A stretch of DNA of 5,551 nucleotides from Chitinivibrionales bacterium. GTDB taxonomy: Bacteria; Fibrobacterota; Chitinivibrionia; Chitinivibrionales; JANQEN01. How positions within the stretch are numbered: position 1 is the first letter of the stretch; every line of letters starts with the position of its first letter. Shown in pieces: positions 1 to 5,466 of the stretch. The position numbers were made by a program, and so were the translations under genes. The stretch covers positions 1 through 5,551 of the forward strand of contig JAUVGS010000169.1 of assembly GCA_030593665.1 (NCBI GenBank), given 5' to 3'. The notes beneath the pieces were generated by a model. That model saw nothing but the letters and a program-made list of their open reading frames with translations, was not told the origin of the DNA and made no database searches.

Positions 1-1010
1 GTGTCCCAGGTAACAGTATAATTCCCTGCCAATTTTACCTCATTAACGAGAGGGCTTACCTTTATACCCTTTATAGTAACTATTTCTAACAATACCCGTG
101 TTTGATAAGGTATAACATATTTGAGAATAATTTTCTTAGAACATTCCACTTGTTGTTTACAAAGGAAATCGAAGTTTAGTGTAAGTGCTGAGGATGTTTT
201 GATTCCTGTGTTCGGTCTTTTAAAAACGAATAACTCCCGCGGCTCCCCTACAACATAAATGGTGCTGTCACTCAGGTCTATAGTCACTCCCTCCGGCTTG
301 GTCATATCCAGAGGCAATTCTGAAAGCATGTTTCCGATACCGGTATATCCAAATAGTTTATTGTCCTCCTGGCTCAGAATTATCATTGTACTGTCAGGGA
401 GAGCAAATAACCCGGCAGCATCACCGGTGTTATTCTCAATATTAAACGGATCGTTTTCATTACAAGCCACCGGATCACCGTTGCTGTCTAATGTGATACG
501 GTAAAGCCTGGGGGGCAACATCTCTTTGATGGCATAAGCAGTATTTGTAGAAGCACAAAAAGAAACATCTTCCAGACCGGTATTCCCCCAGTTTTCTCCG
601 ATACTCAAAATAGCACAATTATCCCACGACACCGTACCCGAACCGGTTTCAGGAAGTTGCACCCTGACCAGATTGGCTTCCCGTTCTTCAACAATAAAAA
701 AATACATACCTGATTGATACGCGATACCTTCCGTATCATCAAACCCGGAAAGGGTGATGGTTCGAAGCAGGCTGCCTGTTGCACTGATTTCATACACCTC
801 TGTAACAGCATCATCTACGACATATAATGTTTTTGAGGTTGGATGAAAAGAAACACCGGAGATACTTGTTGCTGAAATGCCGGATATATCTATTTCGAAT
901 TCCTTTTGATACTTACCAAGAGAAGCAACAATTGACTGGGGTAAAACCGTAAACACGGATGGCATAATCCATAAGCATGTATACATGAATGTATATCGTA
1001 AAGACAGCAT
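1..1010 (-). CDS. Secreted SdiA-regulated/YjiK-like beta-propeller protein with C-terminal FlgD/T9SS-type Ig-like domain (3' end beyond window)
   Basis: This reading frame is open from the ATG at 1008-1010 to the window edge: 336 codons with no stop. Residues 9-23 are hydrophobic (start FMYTCLWIMP) and look like a signal peptide; the cleavage site is unclear. Residues 49-264 match the SdiA-regulated/YjiK propeller pattern, with blades marked by SKTLYVVD (59-66), DDTEGIAYQS (91-100), TGLEDVS (144-150), GDAAGLFAL (196-204) and KPEGVTID (238-245). By hand alignment it is about 57% identical to the neighbouring gene at 1287-2081. After residue 265 comes a linker, then a strand-rich tail (VLLEIVTIKGIKVSP at 306-320, LAGNYTVTWD at 327-336). 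That tail fits the FlgD Ig-like/T9SS-type domain found at the C-terminus of secreted FCB-group proteins. The domain should finish left of position 1. The start has only a poor purine-rich ribosome site (GAAGAGTAGGG); the in-frame ATG at codon 9 is an alternative. The ligand and role are unknown; a secreted or surface location is inferred. Confidence 0.85.
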   Translation of the reverse strand, partial: MLSLRYTFMYTCLWIMPSVFTVLPQSIVASLGKYQKEFEIDISGISATSISGVSFHPTSKTLYVVDDAVTEVYEISATGSLLRTITLSGFDDTEGIAYQSGMYFFIVEEREANLVRVQLPETGSGTVSWDNCAILSIGENWGNTGLEDVSFCASTNTAYAIKEMLPPRLYRITLDSNGDPVACNENDPFNIENNTGDAAGLFALPDSTMIILSQEDNKLFGYTGIGNMLSELPLDMTKPEGVTIDLSDSTIYVVGEPRELFVFKRPNTGIKTSSALTLNFDFLCKQQVECSKKIILKYVIPYQTRVLLEIVTIKGIKVSPLVNEVKLAGNYTVTWD

Positions 1011-1085
1011 AATCCCTACTCTTCAGAGCTATGTTAAATCACTTTAATAATTAGTTTCTGTTAAACATAGGTCTGTTTTAGAGTA

Positions 1086-1121
1086 ATTATAAGAAATTAT
1101 AAAATGTTATAAAAATGTCAC
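1086..1121 (-). promoter_or_regulatory. Possible promoter of the downstream propeller gene, in an AT-rich 10-bp periodic stretch
   Basis: Read on the minus strand, two perfect TATAAT hexamers occur at 1096-1101 and 1086-1091. GTGACA (5 of 6 to TTGACA) lies at 1116-1121, at the end of the palindromic repeat. The spacings are 14 and 24 bp, neither ideal. The second TATAAT has only TTTTAT at a 17-bp spacing. The hexamers arise from three near-copies of a 10-bp unit on the plus strand (ATTATAAGAA, ATTATAAAAT, GTTATAAAAA at 1086-1115). A start near 1075-1080 would give a leader of roughly 70 nt. The assignment assumes a sigma70-like consensus and could be wrong in this taxon. Confidence 0.3.
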
Positions 1122-1216
1122 CCTGAGCGAGCCTGTCCTGAGCGGAGTCGAAGGGAAGGGTAACTCCTTATTATTACACAAAATATGGTAGATGGTTCGA
1201 CTTCGCTCACCATGAC
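1117..1216. repeat. Palindromic intergenic repeat pair with TGAGC-N3-GTCGAA core
   Basis: The left unit is 1117-1155 (GTCACCCTGAGCGA at 1117-1130, AGTCGAAGGG at 1146-1155). The right unit is 1194-1216 (GGTTCGACTTCGCTCACC, then ATGAC), in the opposite orientation. Positions 1117-1130 pair with 1203-1216 at 11 of 14 positions, and 1146-1152 pairs perfectly with 1196-1202, so the two units can fold into one long stem. The left unit has an extra 15 bp caused by a direct repeat of CCTGAGCG (1122-1129 and 1137-1144). The right unit lacks this and reads TGAGCGAAGTCGAA without interruption on the minus strand. Sequences of this style recur between genes in many environmental bacterial genomes, as I remember them. 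A third related unit lies at 2279-2309. Confidence 0.7.
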
Positions 1217-1286
1217 TATTATATTAAAATTGGGACTACTGATTGTAAACTGTTAACAGAAACTAATTAATAATCCGGGCAGTCCG

Positions 1287-2081
1287 TTACTTTGCAAACA
1301 CATACAACTTTTTTGGTTCTCCCACAATATAAATAGTACCATCGTCCGGATTGATTGTAACACCCTCCGGATCGTCCATATCCAAATCCAATTCTGAAAG
1401 CAACTCACCATCAGCGCTATACCCGGCAAGCTCATCCTTTTCCTGGTTAACCAGTAAAAAATTACCGTCGGAAAGCGCATAGATACCAGCCGCATCGCCA
1501 CGAATGTTTTCAATATCAAACGGCTTATTCTTATAGCATGCTGCTGGATTCCCGCTACTATCAAGGGTTACAGAATACAACCGGGAAGGGTTGCACTCCT
1601 TTATTAAATATACCGCATTTGTTGCCGCTGTGTATGCGACATCTTCCAATCCCTCATTTTTAAAATCTTCCGCGATGCTCAATATGAAACTCTTTTCCCG
1701 AAGTACCGGCCCGGAACCTGTCTGTGGCAGGTGTATACGGATACAATTAGCTTTCCGTTCCTCAACGATAAAGAAATAATTATCCGATTGATACGCTATT
1801 CCTTCAGTGTCTTCAAATCCGTAAAGAGCAATACGCCTGATCAATTTCCCCGATGTGGTAACTTCATACACTGTCGGATTCTTGTTATCTATCAGATATA
1901 ACGTTTTAGACTCCGGACGAAAAGCTATACCGGAAAGGTTTTTTGCAGATATGCCGGATATTTTGGTTTTATAGACTTTTTTATAGAATGCGAGGGATGC
2001 TGCAATGGATTGTGCTTGAGCACTACAGGTAACAAACACCATGCACCACAGGAAGCAACATTGTCTTATATGGCATGTCAT
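1287..2081 (-). CDS. Secreted SdiA-regulated/YjiK-like beta-propeller protein (264 aa, no C-terminal extension)
   Basis: The protein opens with a signal peptide: hydrophobic residues 9-19, then the AXA site CSAQAQ, so cleavage is likely after Ala23 (AQA|QSIAASL). The mature part is one SdiA-regulated-domain propeller with repeated strand and turn motifs: LSGIAFRPESKTLYLID (49-65), YGFEDTEGIAYQS (87-99), FFIVEER (103-109), NEGLEDVAY (142-150), RGDAAGIYALSDGNFLLV (194-211) and DDPEGVTINPDDGTIYIVGE (236-255). It ends at VFAK immediately after the last predicted strand. The neighbour at 1-1010 is a close paralog that continues into an Ig-like domain, which this copy lacks. The ATG has a good ribosome site, GAAGGA at 2091-2096, with a 9-nt gap. 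Characterised function in the family is scant; the E. coli relative YjiK is known mainly from the SdiA regulon. A periplasmic or secreted, possibly Ca-binding or ligand-binding, propeller is the best description, and the binding partner is unknown. Confidence 0.88.
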   Translation of the reverse strand: MTCHIRQCCFLWCMVFVTCSAQAQSIAASLAFYKKVYKTKISGISAKNLSGIAFRPESKTLYLIDNKNPTVYEVTTSGKLIRRIALYGFEDTEGIAYQSDNYFFIVEERKANCIRIHLPQTGSGPVLREKSFILSIAEDFKNEGLEDVAYTAATNAVYLIKECNPSRLYSVTLDSSGNPAACYKNKPFDIENIRGDAAGIYALSDGNFLLVNQEKDELAGYSADGELLSELDLDMDDPEGVTINPDDGTIYIVGEPKKLYVFAK

Positions 2082-2102
2082 TATGTTTAATCCTTCTTTT
2101 GT

Positions 2103-2148
2103 TTACCGGTAACCGTTCACAGGTTCAGGGTTCCCCGTTCATCCCTGA
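2103..2148 (-). promoter_or_regulatory. Cluster of short palindromes and direct repeats in the leader of the propeller gene
   Basis: Between 7 and 53 bp upstream of the ribosome site of the gene at 1287-2081 there are three elements. A perfect 10-bp palindrome, TTACCGGTAA, lies at 2103-2112. A 7-bp direct repeat, CCGTTCA on the plus strand, occurs at 2113-2119 and 2135-2141, exactly 22 bp (about two helical turns) apart. A 6-bp inverted repeat, TCAGGG/CCCTGA, lies at 2125-2130 and 2143-2148. The geometry would suit an operator or a leader hairpin. No regulator can be named, and short repeats of this size can occur by chance. Confidence 0.25.
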
Positions 2149-2214
2149 GGGTAAAAAATGGCAGAAAATAATTTCTAAGGTACTAACCCGGATAAACTGG
2201 AATTGTATATACAG

Positions 2215-2241
2215 ATTCTAATATTTTATTACCTCTGACAA
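2215..2241 (-). promoter_or_regulatory. Weak sigma70-like promoter candidate for the propeller gene at 1287-2081
   Basis: On the minus strand, TTGTCA (5 of 6 to TTGACA) at 2236-2241 is followed after 15 bp by TAGAAT (5 of 6 to TATAAT) at 2215-2220. The 15-bp spacer is short. The site lies about 130 bp upstream of the ATG, which would place the repeat cluster at 2103-2148 inside the transcribed leader. The 236-bp gap after the VTC gene makes a separate transcription unit plausible. Confidence 0.22.
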
Positions 2242-2278
2242 GTGGTAGGTACCAGATATGTCCCCCTGTAAAGTTAAG

Positions 2279-2309
2279 CGCTCACGCTTCAACAAGCTCA
2301 GTGCGAGCG
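2279..2309. repeat. Hairpin repeat after the VTC gene, third unit of the TGAGC-N3-GTYGAA family
   Basis: The 5-bp arms CGCTC (2279-2283) and GAGCG (2305-2309) pair. After one mismatch, three more pairs (one of them G-T) follow, closing a 13-nt loop. The minus strand contains TGAGCTTGTTGAAGCG at 2285-2300, the same core as the two units at 1117-1216 but with a different middle. It starts 8 bp past the stop of the VTC gene, so it could stop or stabilise the upstream operon mRNA. There is no clean U-tract after it (CTTAACTTTA), so I do not call it a standard intrinsic terminator. Confidence 0.5.
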
Positions 2310-2317
2310 GGTAAACG

Positions 2318-3127
2318 TTACATAAAAGAAACAACCGGCACGGTAGCGCCGGTATCACATTTGTAAAGATTCAACACTTCCCGCACTCCGGTTACATATT
2401 TGGAAAAACTTCGCCTCTGCAAACCGAATGTCCTGATACAGTCGATCATCCAGAGGGGCACCTGGGTTGTATAGCACTTCAATTCCAGCACCACATTGCA
2501 TCCGGGATCAAAATTGGTTGCCATGTCATACGAGACCATTCTATCATCATCCGGAATCAGATTGTAGTTCTCTTCCGGCATATATTTCAACTCCATATCA
2601 AAGGTCACCCGCGCATAATCTTCACAATTGGACACATAGGCTTTTCGCCGGTATTGTGTCAGGACCTTGGGTTCTGCGTTGTAAGTATGCATAAGCCGCT
2701 GGAACAGGCGTATATTCCTCAACTCCTTCTGATTATCAATCCTCTGCGGGTTATAATCCACGAGACAGAAAGGAGTGTTCCAATTCGCTTCATAGACTCT
2801 TCCCCGGTATTTTTTAACGATATTGACATCCTTCTGCTTTACTTCAAGGAAATATGGCGCCTGCGGAATATCCCCATAGGATCGGATACGCATGTTAAAT
2901 CTGTTTTTGCAGCCGAGCACCCGGTTTCTCAGAAAGAGATAGTAGGGCGTGTCAAAATAAAGATTGTTCACCCCATAGAAATAATCTTCTGCAATTTCGG
3001 AATACTTGTCAAGCGAGCAATATATGGAAACAAAGTTTGATATAGGGTCAATCATGGAATCCGGTATAATAAATTTCAGCTCATACCGTTCGAGTACCGG
3101 TGGCGTGATTATATCTCCATCATTCAC
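2318..3127 (-). CDS. VTC-domain protein (putative polyphosphate polymerase-type, 269 aa)
   Basis: A VTC domain fills nearly the whole protein. It has the ordered charged strand motifs of this tunnel-fold family: LERYELKF (12-19), NNLYFDTP (54-61), FNMRIRSYG (77-85), FLEVKQKD (93-100), QYRRKAYV (158-165), RVTFDMEL (173-180), VVLELKCY (212-219), and the C-terminal RRSFSKYVTG (238-247). The Arg, Lys and Glu residues in these strands (such as R80, R82, K97, K99, R160, R161, E215, K217, K243) correspond in pattern to the phosphate-binding and catalytic residues of yeast Vtc4, which makes polyphosphate from ATP. The exact residue mapping is my inference. There is no SPX domain, signal peptide or membrane segment, so it should be cytosolic. 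Activity in bacterial members is largely presumed. The start is a GTG whose first 4 nt overlap the TGA of the TolC-like gene, with AGAGGT about 9 nt upstream, so translational coupling is likely. Bacterial VTC genes are more usually seen next to CotH or DUF4956 genes; neither is visible here. Confidence 0.88.
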   Translation of the reverse strand: MNDGDIITPPVLERYELKFIIPDSMIDPISNFVSIYCSLDKYSEIAEDYFYGVNNLYFDTPYYLFLRNRVLGCKNRFNMRIRSYGDIPQAPYFLEVKQKDVNIVKKYRGRVYEANWNTPFCLVDYNPQRIDNQKELRNIRLFQRLMHTYNAEPKVLTQYRRKAYVSNCEDYARVTFDMELKYMPEENYNLIPDDDRMVSYDMATNFDPGCNVVLELKCYTTQVPLWMIDCIRTFGLQRRSFSKYVTGVREVLNLYKCDTGATVPVVSFM

Positions 3128-4398
3128 TTTGGAATAACCTCTTGTTTCAGTGAGAGATAATTTCGAAGCGGTTTCTGCGAGAGATGCCCCGTTACATCTA
3201 TAACCCTGATATAATTACGGAGTATATCAAATTTAATCTTTTTCTTCTGTATGTCATTTTCTATAATACTCTCCCGGATTTCCAGAAGGATAAGCGGATC
3301 AACGCCCTCCATCTCCATATATCGTTTTAACGATGATTCAGCATTCACATCACTACCCCGTGCGCCTAAAAAGGAATACTGTGACACCAGCACTTTTATA
3401 TCCCCGATATCCTTTTCCATCCGCTCCTCGAGTTCCCGTTTAAGCTCAAAGTAGTTTTCCTTATCGGATAAATAGGTCAGTTTTCTCCTGTTAATATCAT
3501 GCCGGTCAGAATTTATATAGGGTATACGAATACCGAGATTCATTAAAAACGCTTCGTTCCGCTCAGGGGTTTTTTCATCCAGTTCATTTTTCATGCGACC
3601 ATGATCATAGCCAAACTCAAAGAAATTGATATAGCGCCGCCCTTCAGCCGTTTCCAGCTTTAATCTGCTTTCCGCCAACTGGAAATTGAGCCGGTCATAT
3701 TTCAGATACACATTATTGGTATCAAGAGAGAAATCATTCTTTTCTATCCATTCACAGATATACTGTACTGTTACAAATCCAGCGGTATCAAACGCAGCAA
3801 AATCTTTTTTCGACAGGTAATTTCCTATCTCCTTTTTTAACCGGTTGATACTTCTTTCCCGTTCGATGTTTTCGAATTTTAACCGGGTAAGTTTGTTTTC
3901 TACCCTGATAAGGTCGATGAGATCAAAATTTATATCACCGGACTTCTGCTGCAGGACTTTTAATTTATCTTCATAGAGCACCACCAGCTCTTTTTGCAAC
4001 TGCAGCATACACTCTTTTGCCAATAACTCAACAACAAGAGAGTAACGACCCTTTAAAGCTCTGTTTACAAGTAATTCTTCACGCTGCCGGTTATAACCCG
4101 TCTGCATACGGTACAGGTCTCTTCCGGCCTTTGTCTCACCAATACCGCGGGGCTCGACTCTCAATGAGTACCGCTGACAGTCAAACTCATACGCTTCATT
4201 TCGAATGCGTATCTCAATATCATCAATCACCGGCATGTTCTTCGACGAACTTTCCAGGAATTCCACCTTCTCCTTTTGTGCCTTAACAGAAACATCTTTA
4301 TCCGCAGAAGCGAAAAATGTCCCGATAGAAACGGCTTGTGCATGTGTGTAAATGACAGAGGCGAACAAACTCACCATGGTGATTACAGCAAACCTCAT
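3124..4398 (-). CDS. TolC-like outer-membrane-factor-like protein (424 aa)
   Basis: A Sec signal peptide covers residues 1-22 (MRFAVITMVSLFASVIYTHA, then QA), with likely cleavage after HAQA. The mature protein is mostly long charged helices. A first hairpin-like block spans about 95-195. Residues 229-262 (core FQLAESRLKLETAEGRRY) look like the TolC-family helix that leads into a beta strand (NFFEFGYDHG). Residues 285-305 (MNLGIRIPYINSDRHDINRR) look like the second strand followed by the return helix, where canonical members read 'P-L-F-x-G-G-R'. This is a divergent assignment made from pattern and from the HlyD neighbour. An unusual conserved-looking segment, LRVEPRGIGETKAGRDLY, lies at 79-96. 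The likely role is an outer-membrane channel partner for the adaptor at 4417-5424. The ATG has a strong ribosome site, AAAGGAGA, 7 nt upstream, in a gap of only 18 nt after the adaptor stop. The next gene overlaps its stop by 4 nt, so all three genes probably share one mRNA. Confidence 0.72.
   Translation of the reverse strand: MRFAVITMVSLFASVIYTHAQAVSIGTFFASADKDVSVKAQKEKVEFLESSSKNMPVIDDIEIRIRNEAYEFDCQRYSLRVEPRGIGETKAGRDLYRMQTGYNRQREELLVNRALKGRYSLVVELLAKECMLQLQKELVVLYEDKLKVLQQKSGDINFDLIDLIRVENKLTRLKFENIERERSINRLKKEIGNYLSKKDFAAFDTAGFVTVQYICEWIEKNDFSLDTNNVYLKYDRLNFQLAESRLKLETAEGRRYINFFEFGYDHGRMKNELDEKTPERNEAFLMNLGIRIPYINSDRHDINRRKLTYLSDKENYFELKRELEERMEKDIGDIKVLVSQYSFLGARGSDVNAESSLKRYMEMEGVDPLILLEIRESIIENDIQKKKIKFDILRNYIRVIDVTGHLSQKPLRNYLSLKQEVIPK
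3137..3143 (-). promoter_or_regulatory. Ribosome binding site that decides the GTG start of the VTC gene
   Basis: AAGAGGT on the minus strand sits inside the last codons of the TolC-like gene, 9 nt before GTG at 3125-3127. The GTGA overlap with the upstream TGA (3124-3126), together with this site, supports GTG as the real start. Without it, the next in-frame Met (residue 25) would delete the conserved ERYELK strand. Confidence 0.6.
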
Positions 4399-4416
4399 GT
4401 ATAGTCTCCTTTGATA

Positions 4417-5424
4417 TTAAAATCTTGACGATGTGATAAGAACTTTTTCACCAAGAAGGAAGGTGTTTTCCGGAGGAATTCTGAGAACAACCTCCCGCCC
4501 CCATATCTGAATATCCTGCCTTTTCCTGAGGCGTATCGGGTACTCCACTATCCGGGAACCGACACCGACAACTTCACCTTCAATGCGATTACTCTTATCG
4601 GTCATAGAAAGGATATCCACCTTCTGTCCGATGGCTATCTTGTTATATACCTCTTCGTGAATGTATCCCTTTATATATGAGGGTGATTTGGTATGCAGTG
4701 TTACTATCGGCGAAAAGGGAGATACTTTCTCGCCTTCCCTGAAATTAACCGAGCCGATTATACCGTTAATCCAGGCAAATTTAACAAGCTTCCGCTTTTC
4801 CTCCAGAAGCAGTTTCAATTCGTTCTCCAGTTGCTGTACCTGAATAATGGCGGGATCACCACTTGAATACAGACCGCTTTTCAGCGATTCTATCTTTATC
4901 TGCGACGGATGCAGAGCCAGTTCAAGCTCTCTTTTGAGGCTCTCTATTTTTATCTTTATCGGGTTACTCTCCTGTGCATCGGGTCTGCCGATATTGCTCT
5001 TTTTTATACTCTTCAGCTCAGAGGCTAGCTTTTTATTAAGCTCATACTGTGCTTCAAGCTGCCGTATCTGTGATTTAATCTCATTAACCTTTGTTTCCTG
5101 CTGTGCTTCCAACTGGCGTATCTGAGAGCGGGACAGGCTTGCATCAGCAAGTTTCTGTGCTTTCAATCTATCAAACTGGTGGGCAATCTCATTGATTTTA
5201 AGTGTTAACTCAGGCCGGTTCAGTTCAGCAAGGGTATCGCCCTCATTGATGACCTGTCCCTGTACTACATGGATTTTTTTGATCTCAACGGAATTTCCCG
5301 AGTTAACAACAATCTCCCTGGTCTCTGCAATACCATAGAAGTGGGTTGATTCCCCCTTTAATACAAAGGAAATCGCAACGATAACCACTAATACACCGAG
5401 TATTACGAAATACAATACTTTCAT
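4417..5424 (-). CDS. HlyD-family periplasmic adaptor (membrane fusion protein, 335 aa)
   Basis: One N-terminal membrane segment (residues 4-22) anchors the protein in the inner membrane with the rest in the periplasm. Residues 30-70 form the first half of a lipoyl-like domain (KKIHVVQGQVINEGDTLAEL at 49-68). Two long helices follow, about 72-143 and 155-215, forming the coiled-coil hairpin. The second lipoyl half is at 216-244 (GIIGSVNFREGEKVSP at 221-236). A beta-barrel region covers 248-335 (YIKGYIHEEVYNKIAIGQKV at 250-269). These proteins connect an inner-membrane pump or synthase to a TolC-type channel. The helices contain two repeats with the same 18-residue period: SQIRQLEAQ at 100-108 and 118-126, and KIESLK at 159-164 and 177-182. 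The start is supported by AATAGGT 7 nt upstream. The gene is followed within 18 nt by the TolC-like gene. No pump gene is present in the window, so the transported substrate cannot be read from it. Confidence 0.88.
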   Translation of the reverse strand: MKVLYFVILGVLVVIVAISFVLKGESTHFYGIAETREIVVNSGNSVEIKKIHVVQGQVINEGDTLAELNRPELTLKINEIAHQFDRLKAQKLADASLSRSQIRQLEAQQETKVNEIKSQIRQLEAQYELNKKLASELKSIKKSNIGRPDAQESNPIKIKIESLKRELELALHPSQIKIESLKSGLYSSGDPAIIQVQQLENELKLLLEEKRKLVKFAWINGIIGSVNFREGEKVSPFSPIVTLHTKSPSYIKGYIHEEVYNKIAIGQKVDILSMTDKSNRIEGEVVGVGSRIVEYPIRLRKRQDIQIWGREVVLRIPPENTFLLGEKVLITSSRF

Positions 5425-5466
5425 GTTGTTTACCTATTGTTTCATTTATTATGAGCTACTACCCCA

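Larger units (their letters stand above)
1044..1273. repeat. Nested inverted-repeat element, about 230 bp, between the two propeller genes
   Basis: The outer arms are 1044-1064 and 1253-1273 and are reverse complements at 20 of 21 positions. The perfect 17-bp part is TAATTAGTTTCTGTTAA at 1048-1064, paired with 1253-1269. Inside them sits a second inverted pair (1117-1152 with 1196-1216), described separately. The element fills nearly the whole 276-bp spacer and begins 13 bp after the stop codon of the gene at 1287-2081. The layout resembles a small non-coding mobile element with terminal inverted repeats, or a large transcribed stem. I see no open reading frame of note inside and no clear target-site duplication outside the arms (CACT at 1040-1043, TCCG at 1274-1277). 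The arms are seen directly; the mobile-element reading is inference. Confidence 0.6.

Noticed and set aside
605..814. A short minus-strand frame of 69 codons inside the first 1010 bases
   Set aside because: It is out of frame with the 336-codon open frame that matches the paralogous propeller throughout, so it is a shadow and not evidence of a frameshifted gene.
1086..1115. The 10-bp repeats as a CRISPR array
   Set aside because: The units are direct neighbours with no spacers, and too short and AT-rich for CRISPR repeats.
1253..1564. A 103-codon minus-strand frame overlapping the end of the propeller gene
   Set aside because: It is a shadow of the propeller frame; its sequence has no family pattern and shares no similarity with the paralog.
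2279..2309. Rho-independent terminator after the VTC gene
   Set aside because: A stem forms, but the loop is long and no run of U follows in the direction of transcription; it matches the dispersed repeat core better.
2654..3040. A 128-codon plus-strand open frame opposite the VTC gene
   Set aside because: The minus-strand frame encodes a clear VTC domain across the same bases; the plus-strand translation shows no domain pattern and has no ribosome site in keeping with a gene.
4017..5125. Several plus-strand open frames of 60-92 codons opposite the TolC-like and adaptor genes
   Set aside because: Their serine-, leucine- and proline-rich translations are what antisense reading of charged coiled-coil genes gives; the minus-strand genes are well supported.
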